NCBI GenBank assembly: GCA_021234155.1
Contig: JAJEKV010000095.1
Span: 3,484,621 to 3,548,620 of the forward strand
DNA: 64,000 nt
Reading direction: 5' to 3'
From: Isoetes taiwanensis
Taxonomy: Eukaryota; Streptophyta; Lycopodiopsida; Isoetales; Isoetaceae
Program-made: the position numbers and the translations under genes
Notes under the pieces: model-generated
The model's input: the letters and a program-made list of their open reading frames with translations, nothing else
Database searches by the model: none
What the model was told of the DNA's origin: nothing
In this document: piece after piece, positions 43,900 through 54,139 of the stretch
Numbering within the stretch: position 1 is the first letter of the stretch
How the letters are laid out: every line of letters starts with the position of its first letter

Positions 43900-44920
43900 A
43901 ATATATGTCGTGTTTTCTTGCAATTTTTCTTACTCTTTCTTCTTATTTCTTGTTCATAATACTACATGTAAAGATATAACTCTGATGTATTATTGATGTT
44001 TAATTGTAATGCTTGGAGCATTCTTCATGCTGCTTCTTTCATGCACATCTTTCTCTAGAATTTCCTACAATACTTATGACAGATAGACTGCAAATACCCT
44101 TTGAATTCCGTTGCATATTTAGCATAGAGTCACAGGTTTGTATTTTGAAATATCTTGTTCACAGGTTTCGCCTCGCAAAAGGATCCGAAAGGTAGCGTTT
44201 TTGAATTCTATACCCAAGTCACCAGCGGGGAAGATACAATGTTAAGGAGTTGAAAGAGCTTGCACACTCTAAGCATTAGGCGTCTCTCCTCATCAAATGT
44301 TGGTTCTGGACTACCATAATATTGGCAAATGCAACCAAAATTTTAAAGGAAATAGATATAAGACTTGCATAGGATATAAATTATCAAAGAGTCCACAGAA
44401 CATGTAGAATATGTAACACAGATACACATAATGAGACCTCTAGAAATTTATGTGGACCCTGCGCCTGATGCAAAGAAGTCTGGTGCAAACAATCTTTCTG
44501 GCTAATTAACTTAAGAAAAATTAGGATCTTTATACCATAATAGAAGTTCTTAATCTTGAAACTCTATACTTTGTGATGGACTACTAGTATCTTAAACTTG
44601 ATAGTTGCTGGAAACTTCGCAACTCAATTTCAAAACTATATTATGCTCCAAAATATATTGGGGAATTTACATACGAGGTTGTCTAACAACCCGATCAGAA
44701 GGCTTTTAACAAATGCATTAGCCAACACAAAATGATAGACTTTTTTGGACGCAAAATGAACTTCTTGCATGGTCCCCATAAAGAGTTTTGTACAGAATTC
44801 ATCGACTGCCATGTGCAATGAGTTTGGCATAACGAACCCTTTTCCTACCATTAATGTCCTTGCCAAGCATTTGGAAGATGAAAACTATATTTTTTTATTT
44901 TGTAACTAAAAATTAGCGTT
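43900..44920. other. 3' flank of the CPSF73-I-like pseudogene
   Basis: No gene. The minus frame at 44636-44866 (FCTKLFMGTMQEVHFASKK) has protein-like text of the kind left by copia polyproteins but is too short to assign. Confidence 0.3.
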
Positions 44921-44924
44921 GCTT

Positions 44925-45064
44925 TTGATGACATTGATATAGGGAGCTTCATATTACAAATTATGGAGGCAAAAGAAGTTATCAAAACATGTAATTGATG
45001 ACATTGATATAGGGAGCTTCATATTACAAATTATGGAGGCAAAAGAAGTTATCAAAACATGTAA
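44925..45064 (+). repeat. Perfect 70-bp tandem duplication
   Basis: TTGATGACATTGATATAGGG..GTTATCAAAACATGTAA occurs at 44925-44994 and 44995-45064 with no visible difference. It is either very recent or an assembly duplication. Confidence 0.92.
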
Positions 45065-45096
45065 TTTATGTAAAAAGTAATCAAACGTGCTTTTGA

Positions 45097-45310
45097 CTAG
45101 TTTTTTTTTTTTTTTTTTTTTTGGCACGTTTGCACAAACACAAGTTGAGACTTTGAAGCAATTCTAGAGTGTCCACGTTGCTGCCAGATAAGAATTTTGT
45201 GCATGTGGATGTTCTTGAAATCGTTGGATATAATCGACGGTAACAAAAAAATTAATGGAAATTCCAACGTGTCTTGGGAAGTTATGCCGGTGTTGGGGAA
45301 GGTATGGCGA
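45097..45310 (+). repeat. Duplicated flank, copy 2
   Basis: A run of about 23 T, then GGCACGTTTGCACAAACACA, GAGACTTTGAAGCAATT, TGTCCACGTTGCTGCCAG, TTTGTGCATGTGGA and AAATTCCAACGTGTC, ending near GGGAAGTTATGCCGG. It is homologous to 40922-41110 at about 75-80% by eye, but no CPSF73-like coding follows. Confidence 0.7.
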
Positions 45311-45549
45311 GGCAGAACCAAGCTGCTGCAACTTGATTCCTACGAATTGGGCGCAGTTTTCTTAGGTGGGTTATTCCACATTTTGATTTGTACATTCGTT
45401 AAATCTCCGTAAGCTCTTCCTCTTCGGCATGTACTTTCTTACTTTTTGCTGTCTAGACCGGACTTCATGTTCTGTTTGTGCGTCCTGCCATGTTCTATAT
45501 CTCTAGTTGTTTTGCTTCTCTTAAAAAATTGCATCAATCTAGGGGCAAT

Positions 45550-45621
45550 CTCTTGGCCTCCGTGGACGTTAAAATATACTTCCTTCCTTCCTTCCTTCCT
45601 TCATTCCTTCCTTCCTTCCTT
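45550..45621 (+). repeat. Conserved 3'-end motif plus (TTCC)n microsatellite
   Basis: TTGGCCTCCGTGGACGTTAA then AATATAC and about ten TTCC units. The motif matches 11970-11990, where it precedes (CTATT)n; sequences further upstream are unrelated. Confidence 0.65.
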
Positions 45622-46605
45622 TGTTCTTTCATTCGCATATTTAAATTGATGAGCTTGTTATTCGTTGATTCTTCGAAATCTTAGAACTCGCCTAATGTGG
45701 CTCACGAGAAGCATGGATATTTCTGGATTTTGTCAGTGCAAGCATTTTATTGGAGGCAGAGTTCAATTTTAAATTTATTGAGGTTTGTTAATTAGAATTG
45801 TACCTTTGTTAAATTCGGAATGTGCATTAGTTTGTGGCTACGGGGATTTTGCTAAGGAGGAGCCCCCTTTACACTTTTCCAAATTGGATTCTTCTATGCT
45901 GAAGTAAATTTGAGACCAAGCATGAGAAAATGCATTAGAAAATGCAGCCAAGTTCTTAATGGTGATGCAAAAGTTCTTGCCCTGTTTTTGGACAAATGCA
46001 GCATTTCTGTAATGGGGTTTCAAACCCACAATAGAGTTCCATCCGATGACATGAAGCTATAATTTGATCTTCTGAAGATATGGAGCAAAAGCCAGAGAAG
46101 CAAAAACCAAGAGATCCTGTTGTTGCAGTGCAGGTAAAAATGATATTATATTTCGTTGCTCTTCTGCCGTATAACACACACAAAGCAACATCCTTAGACA
46201 CACAAAACACATGATTGTTCCTTCTCTACCGGACCTACTGTGAGCATTTTCCTCTTCCCTTGAGCATTTGTATTATTAAGCAGACGAAATTCGAATTGAT
46301 CTGTTCTTCCGTAGTGTGGAGGTACTAGTTCCAATTTGCTATTTTAAGAAAGCCTTGTGGTTGTGGGATTTCTTGGGATCGGCAAAAAAAACAGAAGCTG
46401 CAACTTTTCGGTTCCGAAAAACCTTATAAGAATTGGGTCCAGATACCCATTGTGACTATGAGCTTGCCGGATTCAGGACGGAGTTCGCCCAAGCACGGCT
46501 TGTTACAGTTTTCAGTTTATCCAATTTTCTCACCTCAACAGTTTCTAGGGTGCCAGCTATGGGTGGAGGTTTATTCCTAATGCCACCTAGCCAGTTAAAC
46601 AATAG

Positions 46606-47320
46606 GTGAGTTTGAGCATTGCAACAATAGATGCATTTGCTGAAATTGTCGACGTACTTAATAGCATGGGAATTTTTGAAGAAGGTCCCCATGAAACCCT
46701 CATTGGACATTGGAAGTTTGTCTGGCATTACAGATTTAAGTTATTGCAGCCAAATCCGAAGTCATGTCAGCATGTGCACGTGCCAAGAAAAGCCACAATG
46801 CTGACATTTTATGTGATAATAATTCAATGGAATGTCAACTACATCAACTTAGGGTCTCCTTTTAATTGGGGAGAAAGAAAGCGTGTTTTGAAAAATTGGT
46901 TAGCAGATGTGATGTGCCTCTGTTCAAGATATAATGGCCACCAAAGTCCCAGTTTTGCAAATGATGACATGGGCAGTTTCCATCTTGATATCAATGCACA
47001 GCAAAATGATTGGAGAATGTTTGATTTACTGATCCTGGCAGCTCTCGAGGGACTAAAAACTATTTATGCGAGTTATTTTTAGCTCTTGCTTTTCTTTAGT
47101 ATATACTAATTCTATGCTCTGCACACTTATGCTGACAGGGCATTGGTTTCAGACTTCCCTCAATGGTTCTATTTTGCTTTGAGTACACTCTTTAAAATGG
47201 AGGAAACTAAATGGGTAGACCTGCCCAATGCTCATTCTTTTCTGGCAGCAGCTATGCAGCTTGGTATATCTGTCCTCTTGATAAGTCTGCTAGAACAAAT
47301 GTGGATATTAGGATGCTTCT
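46606..47320 (+). other. Unrecognised coding-like segment, copy A
   Basis: A 158-codon frame (46606-47082) includes GHWKFVWHYRFKLLQP, VPRKATMLTFYVIIIQW and DWRMFDLLILAALEG. A second open stretch at about 47150-47280 includes DFPQWFYFALSTLFKMEETK and LPNAHSFLAAAMQLG. Composition is protein-like and the sequence is conserved in copy B (47357 and 50010 onward), so it was probably once coding. I recognise no domain. It shows the uninterrupted site that the LTR element hit in copy B. Confidence 0.4.
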
Positions 47321-47356
47321 GAAAATTGCCTCTAAGTGGTGCTGTGCATGACAATC

Positions 47357-47579
47357 ATTAGACATTGGAAGTTTGTCTGGCATCACAGATTTAAGTTATT
47401 GCAGCCAAATCAGAAGTCATGTCAGCACGTACATGTGCCAAGAAAAGCCACAATCCTGACATTTTATGTTATAATAATTCAATGGAATGTCAACTACATC
47501 AACTAGTATCTCCTTTTAATTCGGGGAAAACAAAGCTTGTTTTGAAAATTTGGTTAACAGGTGCGATGTGCCTCTGTTC
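47357..47579 (+). pseudogene. Unrecognised coding-like segment, copy B, left part
   Basis: Homologous to 46704-46925 (ACATTGGAAGTTTGTCTGGC, TCAATGGAATGTCAACTACA), with substitutions and small deletions that break the frame. It ends at GCCTCTGTTC, where the LTR element begins; TGTTC (47575-47579) is the left target-site copy. Confidence 0.75.
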
Positions 47580-47802
47580 TGTTAACAGTAATGAATGAGA
47601 TATTAATCTCCCTGAACAAACACAATCAGTTTGTGCTTGTACACGTCATCAATCCATGCCAAAGGGCATGATGATGTGTAAGTGTCTTTTCATGAAGAGA
47701 TGCAACTCATGCCTCTTCACTGACTATGTAAAGCCATGATCCAGGCTCTTTGGATCAAATCATCAATACATACAATTTTCCGCTTATTCCTGATTATTAA
47801 CA
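47580..47802 (+). repeat. 5' LTR of the 2.4-kb element
   Basis: Starts TGTTAACAGTAATGAATGAG, ends ..CCTGATTATTAACA. One substitution from the 3' LTR breaks the terminal TGTTAACA inversion at its right end. Confidence 0.93.
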
Positions 47803-47815
47803 TGGTATCAGAGCC
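47803..47815 (+). promoter_or_regulatory. Primer-binding site, initiator-Met tRNA
   Basis: TGGTATCAGAGCC, complementary to the 3' end of plant initiator-methionine tRNA, immediately after the LTR. Confidence 0.9.
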
Positions 47816-48453
47816 TCGTTAAAAGGCTGAAGAAATCAAGGGCTGCCTTGTAGAGCAGCCCAGCCCAAGCAAGGTCAAGCAAACGATCCTGGACACTGCG
47901 GAAGAAATTATGGTTTATCAAAAATCTTAAATTTTTTTTCTCAATCATAAGCAAGCACATAAAGCATATTGCTCGTTGAAGCAAATACATCGCGGCAAGA
48001 ATTTTGAATTGGCATACCCCCTGCCAACATCTTCCTGGTTATAAGAGCCGAACCTGGTTATAAGATCGCCAACATCTTCCTGGTTATAAGAGCCGAACCT
48101 GTCCAACCATCCTTGGCTCTGCCGAAGATCTAATTTTGGAGCAGACCAGCAACGAATATGGCGTTCGCGGCGAAATCCGGACGACCAAGAAAATTTTTTG
48201 TGGCAACAATTTGCCACGTGGACAAACAACTGAAACCAAGAGGTGCGCCTAACAGACGCACCCCTTTCCGGCCTCCTACTTCACAGCCAGAAATCGATTT
48301 CATTCTTTGCTCCCTATCCCCAAAATCGCTTCAATTTTTCTGTTTTCCCAATCACTCTTGAAGAGCCTGCGCAACTCTTCAAGACTCATATCTTCTAGCA
48401 GAAAATTATTTTGGATTGGAGCACCTTTCAACAAGCAAGCAAATTCTTACAAA

Positions 48454-48558
48454 ATGGACAAAGGGAAGAGACCTGCAGAAGAACAATCTTCGAACTCACA
48501 AGGCAGTTCCAAGTATTCACCTCCTCCAAAGCGAAAGGTGAAATACTCTCAAATATGA
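48454..48558 (+). CDS. Small basic ORF in the 2.4-kb LTR element
   Basis: ATG at 48454: MDKGKRPAEEQSSNSQGSSK then PPPKRKVKY, ending TGA at 48556-48558. The PPPKRKVKY cluster is a classic nuclear-localisation type. It may be the N-terminus of the element's protein, separated from the downstream acidic ORF by decay or splicing. No gag domain is recognisable. Confidence 0.4.
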   Translation: MDKGKRPAEEQSSNSQGSSKYSPPPKRKVKYSQI

Positions 48559-48708
48559 TGCATATGGCAGAAAACAAGAACCTTATATATTCACACACAA
48601 TTGAATAGATAATGGAATCATATATTCATGTATGAATATGAGAGTACATATCTATCTTGAGACAGTTGCAGACTGGAAAGGCTCCCCCGTAGTTGTGGAA
48701 TACTTGAG

Positions 48709-49233
48709 TTGAATGTGTTTATGATAATGCCAGAATTATTTAAGACTTCCCATAAAAGAGTCAAGATTATGGATTGTGAATTGAATTCACAACATCCACA
48801 TTTGGACCTCAACTCATATTGTTGCTCCAAGCATCAGCAAATGCTTCAGCAACCGGTGTACCATTTACACCATCCAGGGGGAGAGACCAAGGAACCCAGT
48901 TCCTTGAATGGTCCCCGGATTCGTGAGAGTCCTCTTGAAATTATTGAGATCACTTCGGATGATGACACTCCAAGTAATGAGAGTGCTCCATCCTCAATTT
49001 CTATCATAGAAATTTCCAGTGACTCATCTCTTCTGGCACTTGAGTCTTATGAAGGAGATATATCTGATCTTGAAAGATCTTCTTATGAGCATTTTACAGA
49101 TTGCTCTAGCATAAGCACTCATAATTCTGAAAATGAAGAGTTCTCTATGGCAACTGAAGACGAATACTATCGACTCCTAGAAGCAGCCACAACTGGAGCT
49201 CAAGAGTCTTCGGAGTCATCATACTCCAGATAA
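48709..49233 (+). CDS. Acidic Ser-rich ORF with two SIM-like motifs in the LTR element
   Basis: 174 codons. The N-terminus includes CELNSQHPHLDLNSYCCSKH; from about residue 58 it is acidic and serine-rich. EIIEITSDDD (77-86) and SIIEISSDSS (98-107) each fit the SUMO-interaction pattern of a short hydrophobic core followed by acidic/Ser residues. No zinc knuckle, capsid or enzyme motif. It is the largest frame in an element without pol, so it could be a remnant of gag, a captured host fragment or an accessory protein. Start uncertain: the first ATG is near 48709 and upstream text is open for a short way. Function unknown. Confidence 0.45.
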   Translation: MNVFMIMPELFKTSHKRVKIMDCELNSQHPHLDLNSYCCSKHQQMLQQPVYHLHHPGGETKEPSSLNGPRIRESPLEIIEITSDDDTPSNESAPSSISIIEISSDSSLLALESYEGDISDLERSSYEHFTDCSSISTHNSENEEFSMATEDEYYRLLEAATTGAQESSESSYSR

Positions 49234-49772
49234 GTTGTTCAAATTATGCAACATAATAAATACCATCCATAATAATTTTGGATGTATAAACCCACAAACT
49301 TGTGGTCATCTATATGATGTCAAAGCCACCTTTAAGTGGTACTCCTTAGGGCACTCACTCTTCTAGGTCCTTGATGATGAAGACGTTCACTCAAGACCTA
49401 ACAACTCTCCAACCTAGATCTTGTTGAAAGTTTCCAAGATCAAAAGGGGGAGAAGTTAGGGAAAGCCATAAGCACATGGCACACCCATTTTATGTGTGAA
49501 GAGTAGTGGAGTTATTCTGGAAGTTTGATCTTGTAAACTTCCAAAGACTTGAAATAAAGTTCAAGTGTTGCAGCTTACAAAGTTAAGGGTAAGTCCACAA
49601 CCCTAGTGGTACCTAACTTGTAATTTGGGAATAAGCCCACATTAGATGGCACCCATAGTAATGAAGACCACATTATGGTGGTAATGTTTATAATGAAGCT
49701 GCAAGTATGAAAAGGAGCCATGAAGACTCCAAGATGAAGCCGCATTTATATAAAGGTTTGTTCATGAAGATT

Positions 49773-49781
49773 AAGGGGGAG
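49773..49781 (+). promoter_or_regulatory. Polypurine tract of the 2.4-kb element
   Basis: AAGGGGGAG directly before the 3' LTR, the usual plus-strand primer position. Confidence 0.85.
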
Positions 49782-50004
49782 TGTTAACAGTAATGAATGA
49801 GATATTAATCTCCCTGAACAAACACAATCAGTTTGTGCTTGTACACGTCATCAATCCATGCCAAAGGGCATGATGATGTGTAAGTGTCTTTTCATGAAGA
49901 GATGCAACTCATGCCTCTTCACTGACTATGTAAAGCCATGATCCAGGCTCTTTGGATCAAATCATCAATACATACAATTTTCCGCTTATTCCTGATTGTT
50001 AACA
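49782..50004 (+). repeat. 3' LTR of the 2.4-kb element
   Basis: TGTTAACAG..GATTGTTAACA, with a perfect 8-bp terminal inversion. Flanked by TGTTC. Confidence 0.93.
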
Positions 50005-50009
50005 TGTTC

Positions 50010-50346
50010 AAGACATAATGGCCACCAAAGTCCCAGTTTTACAAATGATGACATGGGCAATTTCCATCTTGATCTCAATGCGTAGCAAAATGATTGGAGA
50101 ATGTTTGATTTACTGATCCTGGCAGCTCTTGAGGGCAACCCAATATTGATTGATCATGATGTGGGAAGAACGTTTATCCAGTTTATTGGCTCTTGTAACA
50201 AGGATTCATGTGTGCACCGTGCAAGGGTTGGTCTAATCAAGAAAGTTGATGAGCCTGACAATTTTTATATTTCCCAATCAGGTTCAAATTCTGATCAGTC
50301 AAATCCACATGCCAGATTAAGGGAGCCTAAGGGAACCTGCGCATAG
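50010..50346 (+). pseudogene. Unrecognised coding-like segment, copy B, right part
   Basis: Resumes after the LTR element with AAGACATAATGGCCACCAAA, matching 46926 onward to GATCCTGGCAGCTCTTGAGG. It then continues with sequence absent from copy A: PILIDHDVGRTFIQFIGSC, VGLIKKVDEPDNFYISQ. It ends at a TAG in 50344-50346. No domain recognised. Confidence 0.5.
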
Positions 50347-50834
50347 GAAAGAACATTACGGAGACATCAGGAAAAGTGACATGCAATATTTAGATTGTAC
50401 CTGGCAATTGCATGCCGCCAATATATTTGATTTTCTTGACAATTATGAGTTCAGGAATTATGACCAAAATAATCAGACGGCAGAAAAGCCTAGTTAATGG
50501 AGTGATTGATTGTGTTCGTCACTGGTCATCTAACTTAAACTTGGACGTTTTAATATTGTTTAAAGATCTCAAATCAAGATTCTCCATGTGGACATCCCGG
50601 GGGACATGAAAAGATATAGAGTTATGTTATGAGGCAATTTCAACTTGTGAAGTTTGAAAAGATTTCAATTGCACAGTATGCTGCTTTCCGGGATGAAACA
50701 ATATAGATTCTTGCATTTCATATAGAAGCCAGGCTAAACATAATGTATGGATACTATATGAGATACATCTTAGGCTTGTTGACAAGTTTGCATGCAGGAA
50801 GCGAAAACGACCTTGTGGGTTGAATGGGTTGTGT

Positions 50835-51032
50835 TGTTAGCAAGACACATGTCACGTGTCTATTCATAGATGACTAGGCATGCCACCTAGGTGTTGCTGA
50901 CATGGCTCTCCTATAAAGCCATAGTCACGCTTCATTGTTTTTCATTCAGAGTTCACTCACTAGACTAGCTAGATCGTCTATCTCATTCTATCCTTGCAGT
51001 CTTCATCCTATTCATATCCAGTCATATCTTCA
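50835..51032 (+). repeat. 5' LTR of the copia element
   Basis: Begins TGTTAGCAAGACACATGTCA and ends ATCTTCA. A TATA box (TATAAAGCC) at 50912 probably starts the genomic transcript. Confidence 0.95.
50912..50917 (+). promoter_or_regulatory. TATA box in the copia 5' LTR
   Basis: TCTCCTATAAAGCCATAG lies mid-LTR, the usual place for the Pol II promoter at the U3/R side. The same sequence is present in the 3' LTR. Confidence 0.6.
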
Positions 51033-51044
51033 TGGTATCAGAGC
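51033..51044 (+). promoter_or_regulatory. Primer-binding site of the copia element
   Basis: TGGTATCAGAGC directly after the LTR, complementary to initiator-Met tRNA; the same primer as the 2.4-kb element. Confidence 0.92.
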
Positions 51045-51425
51045 TTAATGCAAGGAGGAATTGAGTGCGAATCCTAGCAGGTGGGATCAGAACGACTTTT
51101 CCTTTTTTCGGGTCTGATCAGGAGGAATTTGAATCGATTCAAATTCGAATTTGAATCGTTGGTTGAAATCGTTGGCCGAAATAAATTTTCGATCAACTTT
51201 TAGGGCAACTTTTAGGGTGGATGTGATACACGCCACCTAAAAATTTTTGGCTTGCGGATTCTCTCCCTTTTTTGACGTTTGGCCAAAATTAGGTGAAGAA
51301 CACCCGATGACAATTCTTTGACAATCCGTGCCTCCTTCTTGGCACCTTCCTTCTCCCTCAATCCGTGCCTCCTTCTTGGCTCTGTTCAATTTGAACTGTT
51401 TGGATCTGCATTCTTTTCACCACAA

Positions 51426-52215
51426 ATGGCTCTGGATGCCAATCCTTGGAAATATTTTATTCACCCCGTGTTAGATATTGACAATTATTTCACATGGCGA
51501 GATGCCTTTGAGACCAATCTTAATTTGAGAGGTTTGAGAGCTGTTTTTCAACCCAAATGGAACCCTACTTGGTGATGATTTGGAAAAGGATTTTATGGCT
51601 TTGAATCATCTCAAAGCATGTATTTGTCCGTGATTTTTGAGAGAGATATTCGAGGGTATACAACTTTTACCCCAAGCATTTGATTTTTTGCATAAAAAAT
51701 TGCATTCAAAGCGGTGAAGGTCAGCAACTTGGTATTCAAAGCGGATGGATAATCTCGGGTTGGAAACTTGCACTAATATGCGAGATTATCCGCAACAATT
51801 GAAAGCATTGAAGGAAAAATTGCTTGCTGCGCAGTGGTAATCTTGATCGATTTGTCTCTCATCCACTATGCTCTCAAAGGTTTGCCTCGTGAGTATCAAA
51901 GTATCTCGATTATTACAAGCTCCAAGATAAGATCACTATCTCTTTCCATCAACTTCAATCTGAAACTTGTAGATCTTTGAACAAGGTCATAAAAGATATG
52001 ATCAAATGGAAGCTAGTTTCTATTCTAGAACTAGGCTTTCTTCACCTCCTGTTACTCCTTTAGTTGCCGTGACGGATCTACTTCTTCTTCCCCTTCCCAT
52101 GAGGTGGCGAGGAAGCAAAATCGGGCTCCAAATGCGGATCTAAGCAACCCTTGGGTTGCTTTTCTTGTGATAAAAGGGTCATGTTAAGCGTGATTGCAGA
52201 AAGCTTCTAAAAGAT
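51426..52215 (+). pseudogene. copia gag remnant
   Basis: Starts MALDANPWKYFIHPVLDIDN, then YFTWRDAFETNLNLRGL as in UBN2-type copia gag, and breaks at a TGA (51573). Later pieces continue in other frames. The zinc knuckle near 52157-52200 reads GCFSCDK, then one base out of frame GHVKRDCRKLL, so CxxCxxxxHxxxxC is split by a frameshift. Confidence 0.8.
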
Positions 52216-52917
52216 ATGGCCGAATTTCTAAAACACAAGGAGGCCAAACCAAAAGGTGCAGATTCAACTATTTCGAGTGCAGTAAATGCACATGTTTCCC
52301 ATGTTGATTTGGAGGAGGCAGAATTACAGTTCCTCAATGTCGCTGCAGAGAATTTACAGCCACGAACTTGGCTTGTTGATTCTGGGGCCACCAAGCATTT
52401 GGCAGGCCAATCGAATGATTTCGAGACTCTTCATTCGTATGACAAAACAGTGGTAAAAATGGCCGATGGAAATATTGCTAAATCTGCGGCAAAAGGTGAT
52501 GTATCTATTCCTACCAAACATTGTCTTTCTCTCAAAATTAAAGACGTCATTCTAGTGCCTGGATTACTTGTGAACTTACTTAGTGTAAGTGAGTTTGATC
52601 GAAAGATGGGCTATTCAGTGCTATTCTCGGGTGGGTATGTTCACATTCTTCATAAAAATCCTTTGGATTTTGTTGATCTTCAACTTTTGGGCCCTATAGC
52701 CAATGGTCATTTAAACGAGGAAGGCTTGTATATTTTGGATTCTACTTCACAACAAAAAGGAGTATCATGTGAATCATCACTTCTTTTTCTTTGTTGTTCC
52801 AAGAACACAGAATCATTATGGCATGCAAGATTCGGACATATTCATCTTCCAGCTCTAGTTTCAAACCTCAAAATTGAATGGTTCAAGGCATGCCTACACT
52901 TACTACCAAGGACTTGA
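52216..52917 (+). pseudogene. copia protease and GAG-pre-integrase segment
   Basis: Open for 233 codons. The aspartic protease signature TWLVDSGATKHLAG is at about residue 51, and the integrase-preceding zinc region SLWHARFGHIHLPAL is near the end. It stops at a TGA where the next conserved block (CxxCxxGK) should be, after a frame change. Confidence 0.9.
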
Positions 52918-53049
52918 AATGTCTTTGCATGTAGTCTTGGAAAGCAAGTACAAGCATCTTATCCATCACAAGCTGAGTTTCGAGCCCAACAACCATTGGG
53001 CTGCACGATACAGACATATGTCATCTCCCTCTTGAATCAATCGGGCTGG

Positions 53050-53960
53050 TAAATGTGTATTTCCTTGTCATAGTGGATGATTTTTAGTAGATATACATGG
53101 GTTTTTCCAATCAAATTCAAGTCTCAAGCTCTTGCTATCTTCAAAACCTTTAGTCCGCAAATTGAAAATGAATTATCTACTACTATTAAAGCTCTTTGGT
53201 CCGATAATGCGAAGGAGTATATCTCTAATGAATTTCAGACCTATCTTCAGATCCAAAGGGATCCATAGAGAGTTGATTGTGCCTTACGCTCACTCTAGTC
53301 AAAATGGAGTAGCGGAACGAAAAGAATAGAACTCTTATGAATTTGGCTCGCAAAGATGCTCAAATATAAAGAGTTACCTCCGAACTTTGGGCTGAGGCAG
53401 TTCTAATCTGCGGCTTATTTGTGTAACAGGGCTCCCACCCGGGCCATCAACTTTAAGACACCTTTTGAGGCTGTGTATGGAACGAAGCCGGATGTGTCTA
53501 ATCTAAGGGTTTTGGCTGCCTAGGATTTGCTAGTGTTCCTCGCGAATTCTGCAAAAAAACCGGGCAAGTTAGCTGACAGGGCCATAAAAGTGATTTTTAT
53601 TGGATATCCAAGCAACATGAAAGGATGGCGATGCTTTGACCCTGTTACCAAGCGTGTGTTTGCCTCTAGAAGCATGCACTTTCTTGAGGATGCAGTCTAC
53701 TCTAAGGAGTTTTATCATCCTAACAACACTGATTATGCCAAAGTCATCATCAACACTTTTGATATTAACCACGACACTCAAGCCAGCCAACCTGCAGGGT
53801 CTTCTCATATGGTTCATAATGGTGGCATTTCATCTACTTCTGTTGTACCTTCCATTGTTTCAAGCCCTTCACGTGCTGCTGCTACTCCTAGTGTTGCAAG
53901 CTCTTCCGATTACTCGATATTCCAACTGCTGTTGCAAAGCAAATAGAGCAGATGGTGCAG
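53050..53960 (+). pseudogene. copia integrase core, fragmented
   Basis: SRYTWVFPIKFKSQALAIFK (an extra T just before it splits VDDF from SRY), IKALWSDNAKEYISNEF (core Asp) and AHSSQNGVAERK (core Glu region) lie in alternating frames. The C-terminal extension FIGYPSNMKGWRCFDPVTKR follows (53527-53946). At least four frame changes. Confidence 0.88.
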
Positions 53961-54139
53961 ATGCCTATGCAGACTATGAACCCCTTGAATATCACGAGCC
54001 CATTGCAGATGAAGATAGTGAAGGGTATGAGTCTGATTCACATTCATTTGAGCTGCCCATTCTCGAACCACAGCAGAGGAGGCAATAGTTCCCGATCTTC
54101 CCTTGCTTAGAAGATCTGCGAGAATTGCCGAAGTTCTGA

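Larger units (their letters stand above)
47580..50004 (+). mobile_element. 2425-bp non-autonomous LTR retrotransposon (Ty1/copia-primed)
   Basis: The 5' LTR is 47580-47802 and the 3' LTR 49782-50004, both 223 bp, TG..CA, differing at one base by eye (GATTATTAACA against GATTGTTAACA). TGTTC target duplications lie at 47575-47579 and 50005-50009. The primer-binding site TGGTATCAGAGCC directly follows the 5' LTR and matches initiator-Met tRNA; the polypurine tract AAGGGGGAG precedes the 3' LTR. The 1.98-kb interior has no protease, integrase or RT, only two small ORFs, so an autonomous copia relative must supply enzymes. Size lies between TRIM and LARD classes. The near-identical LTRs indicate recent movement. 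Confidence 0.93.
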
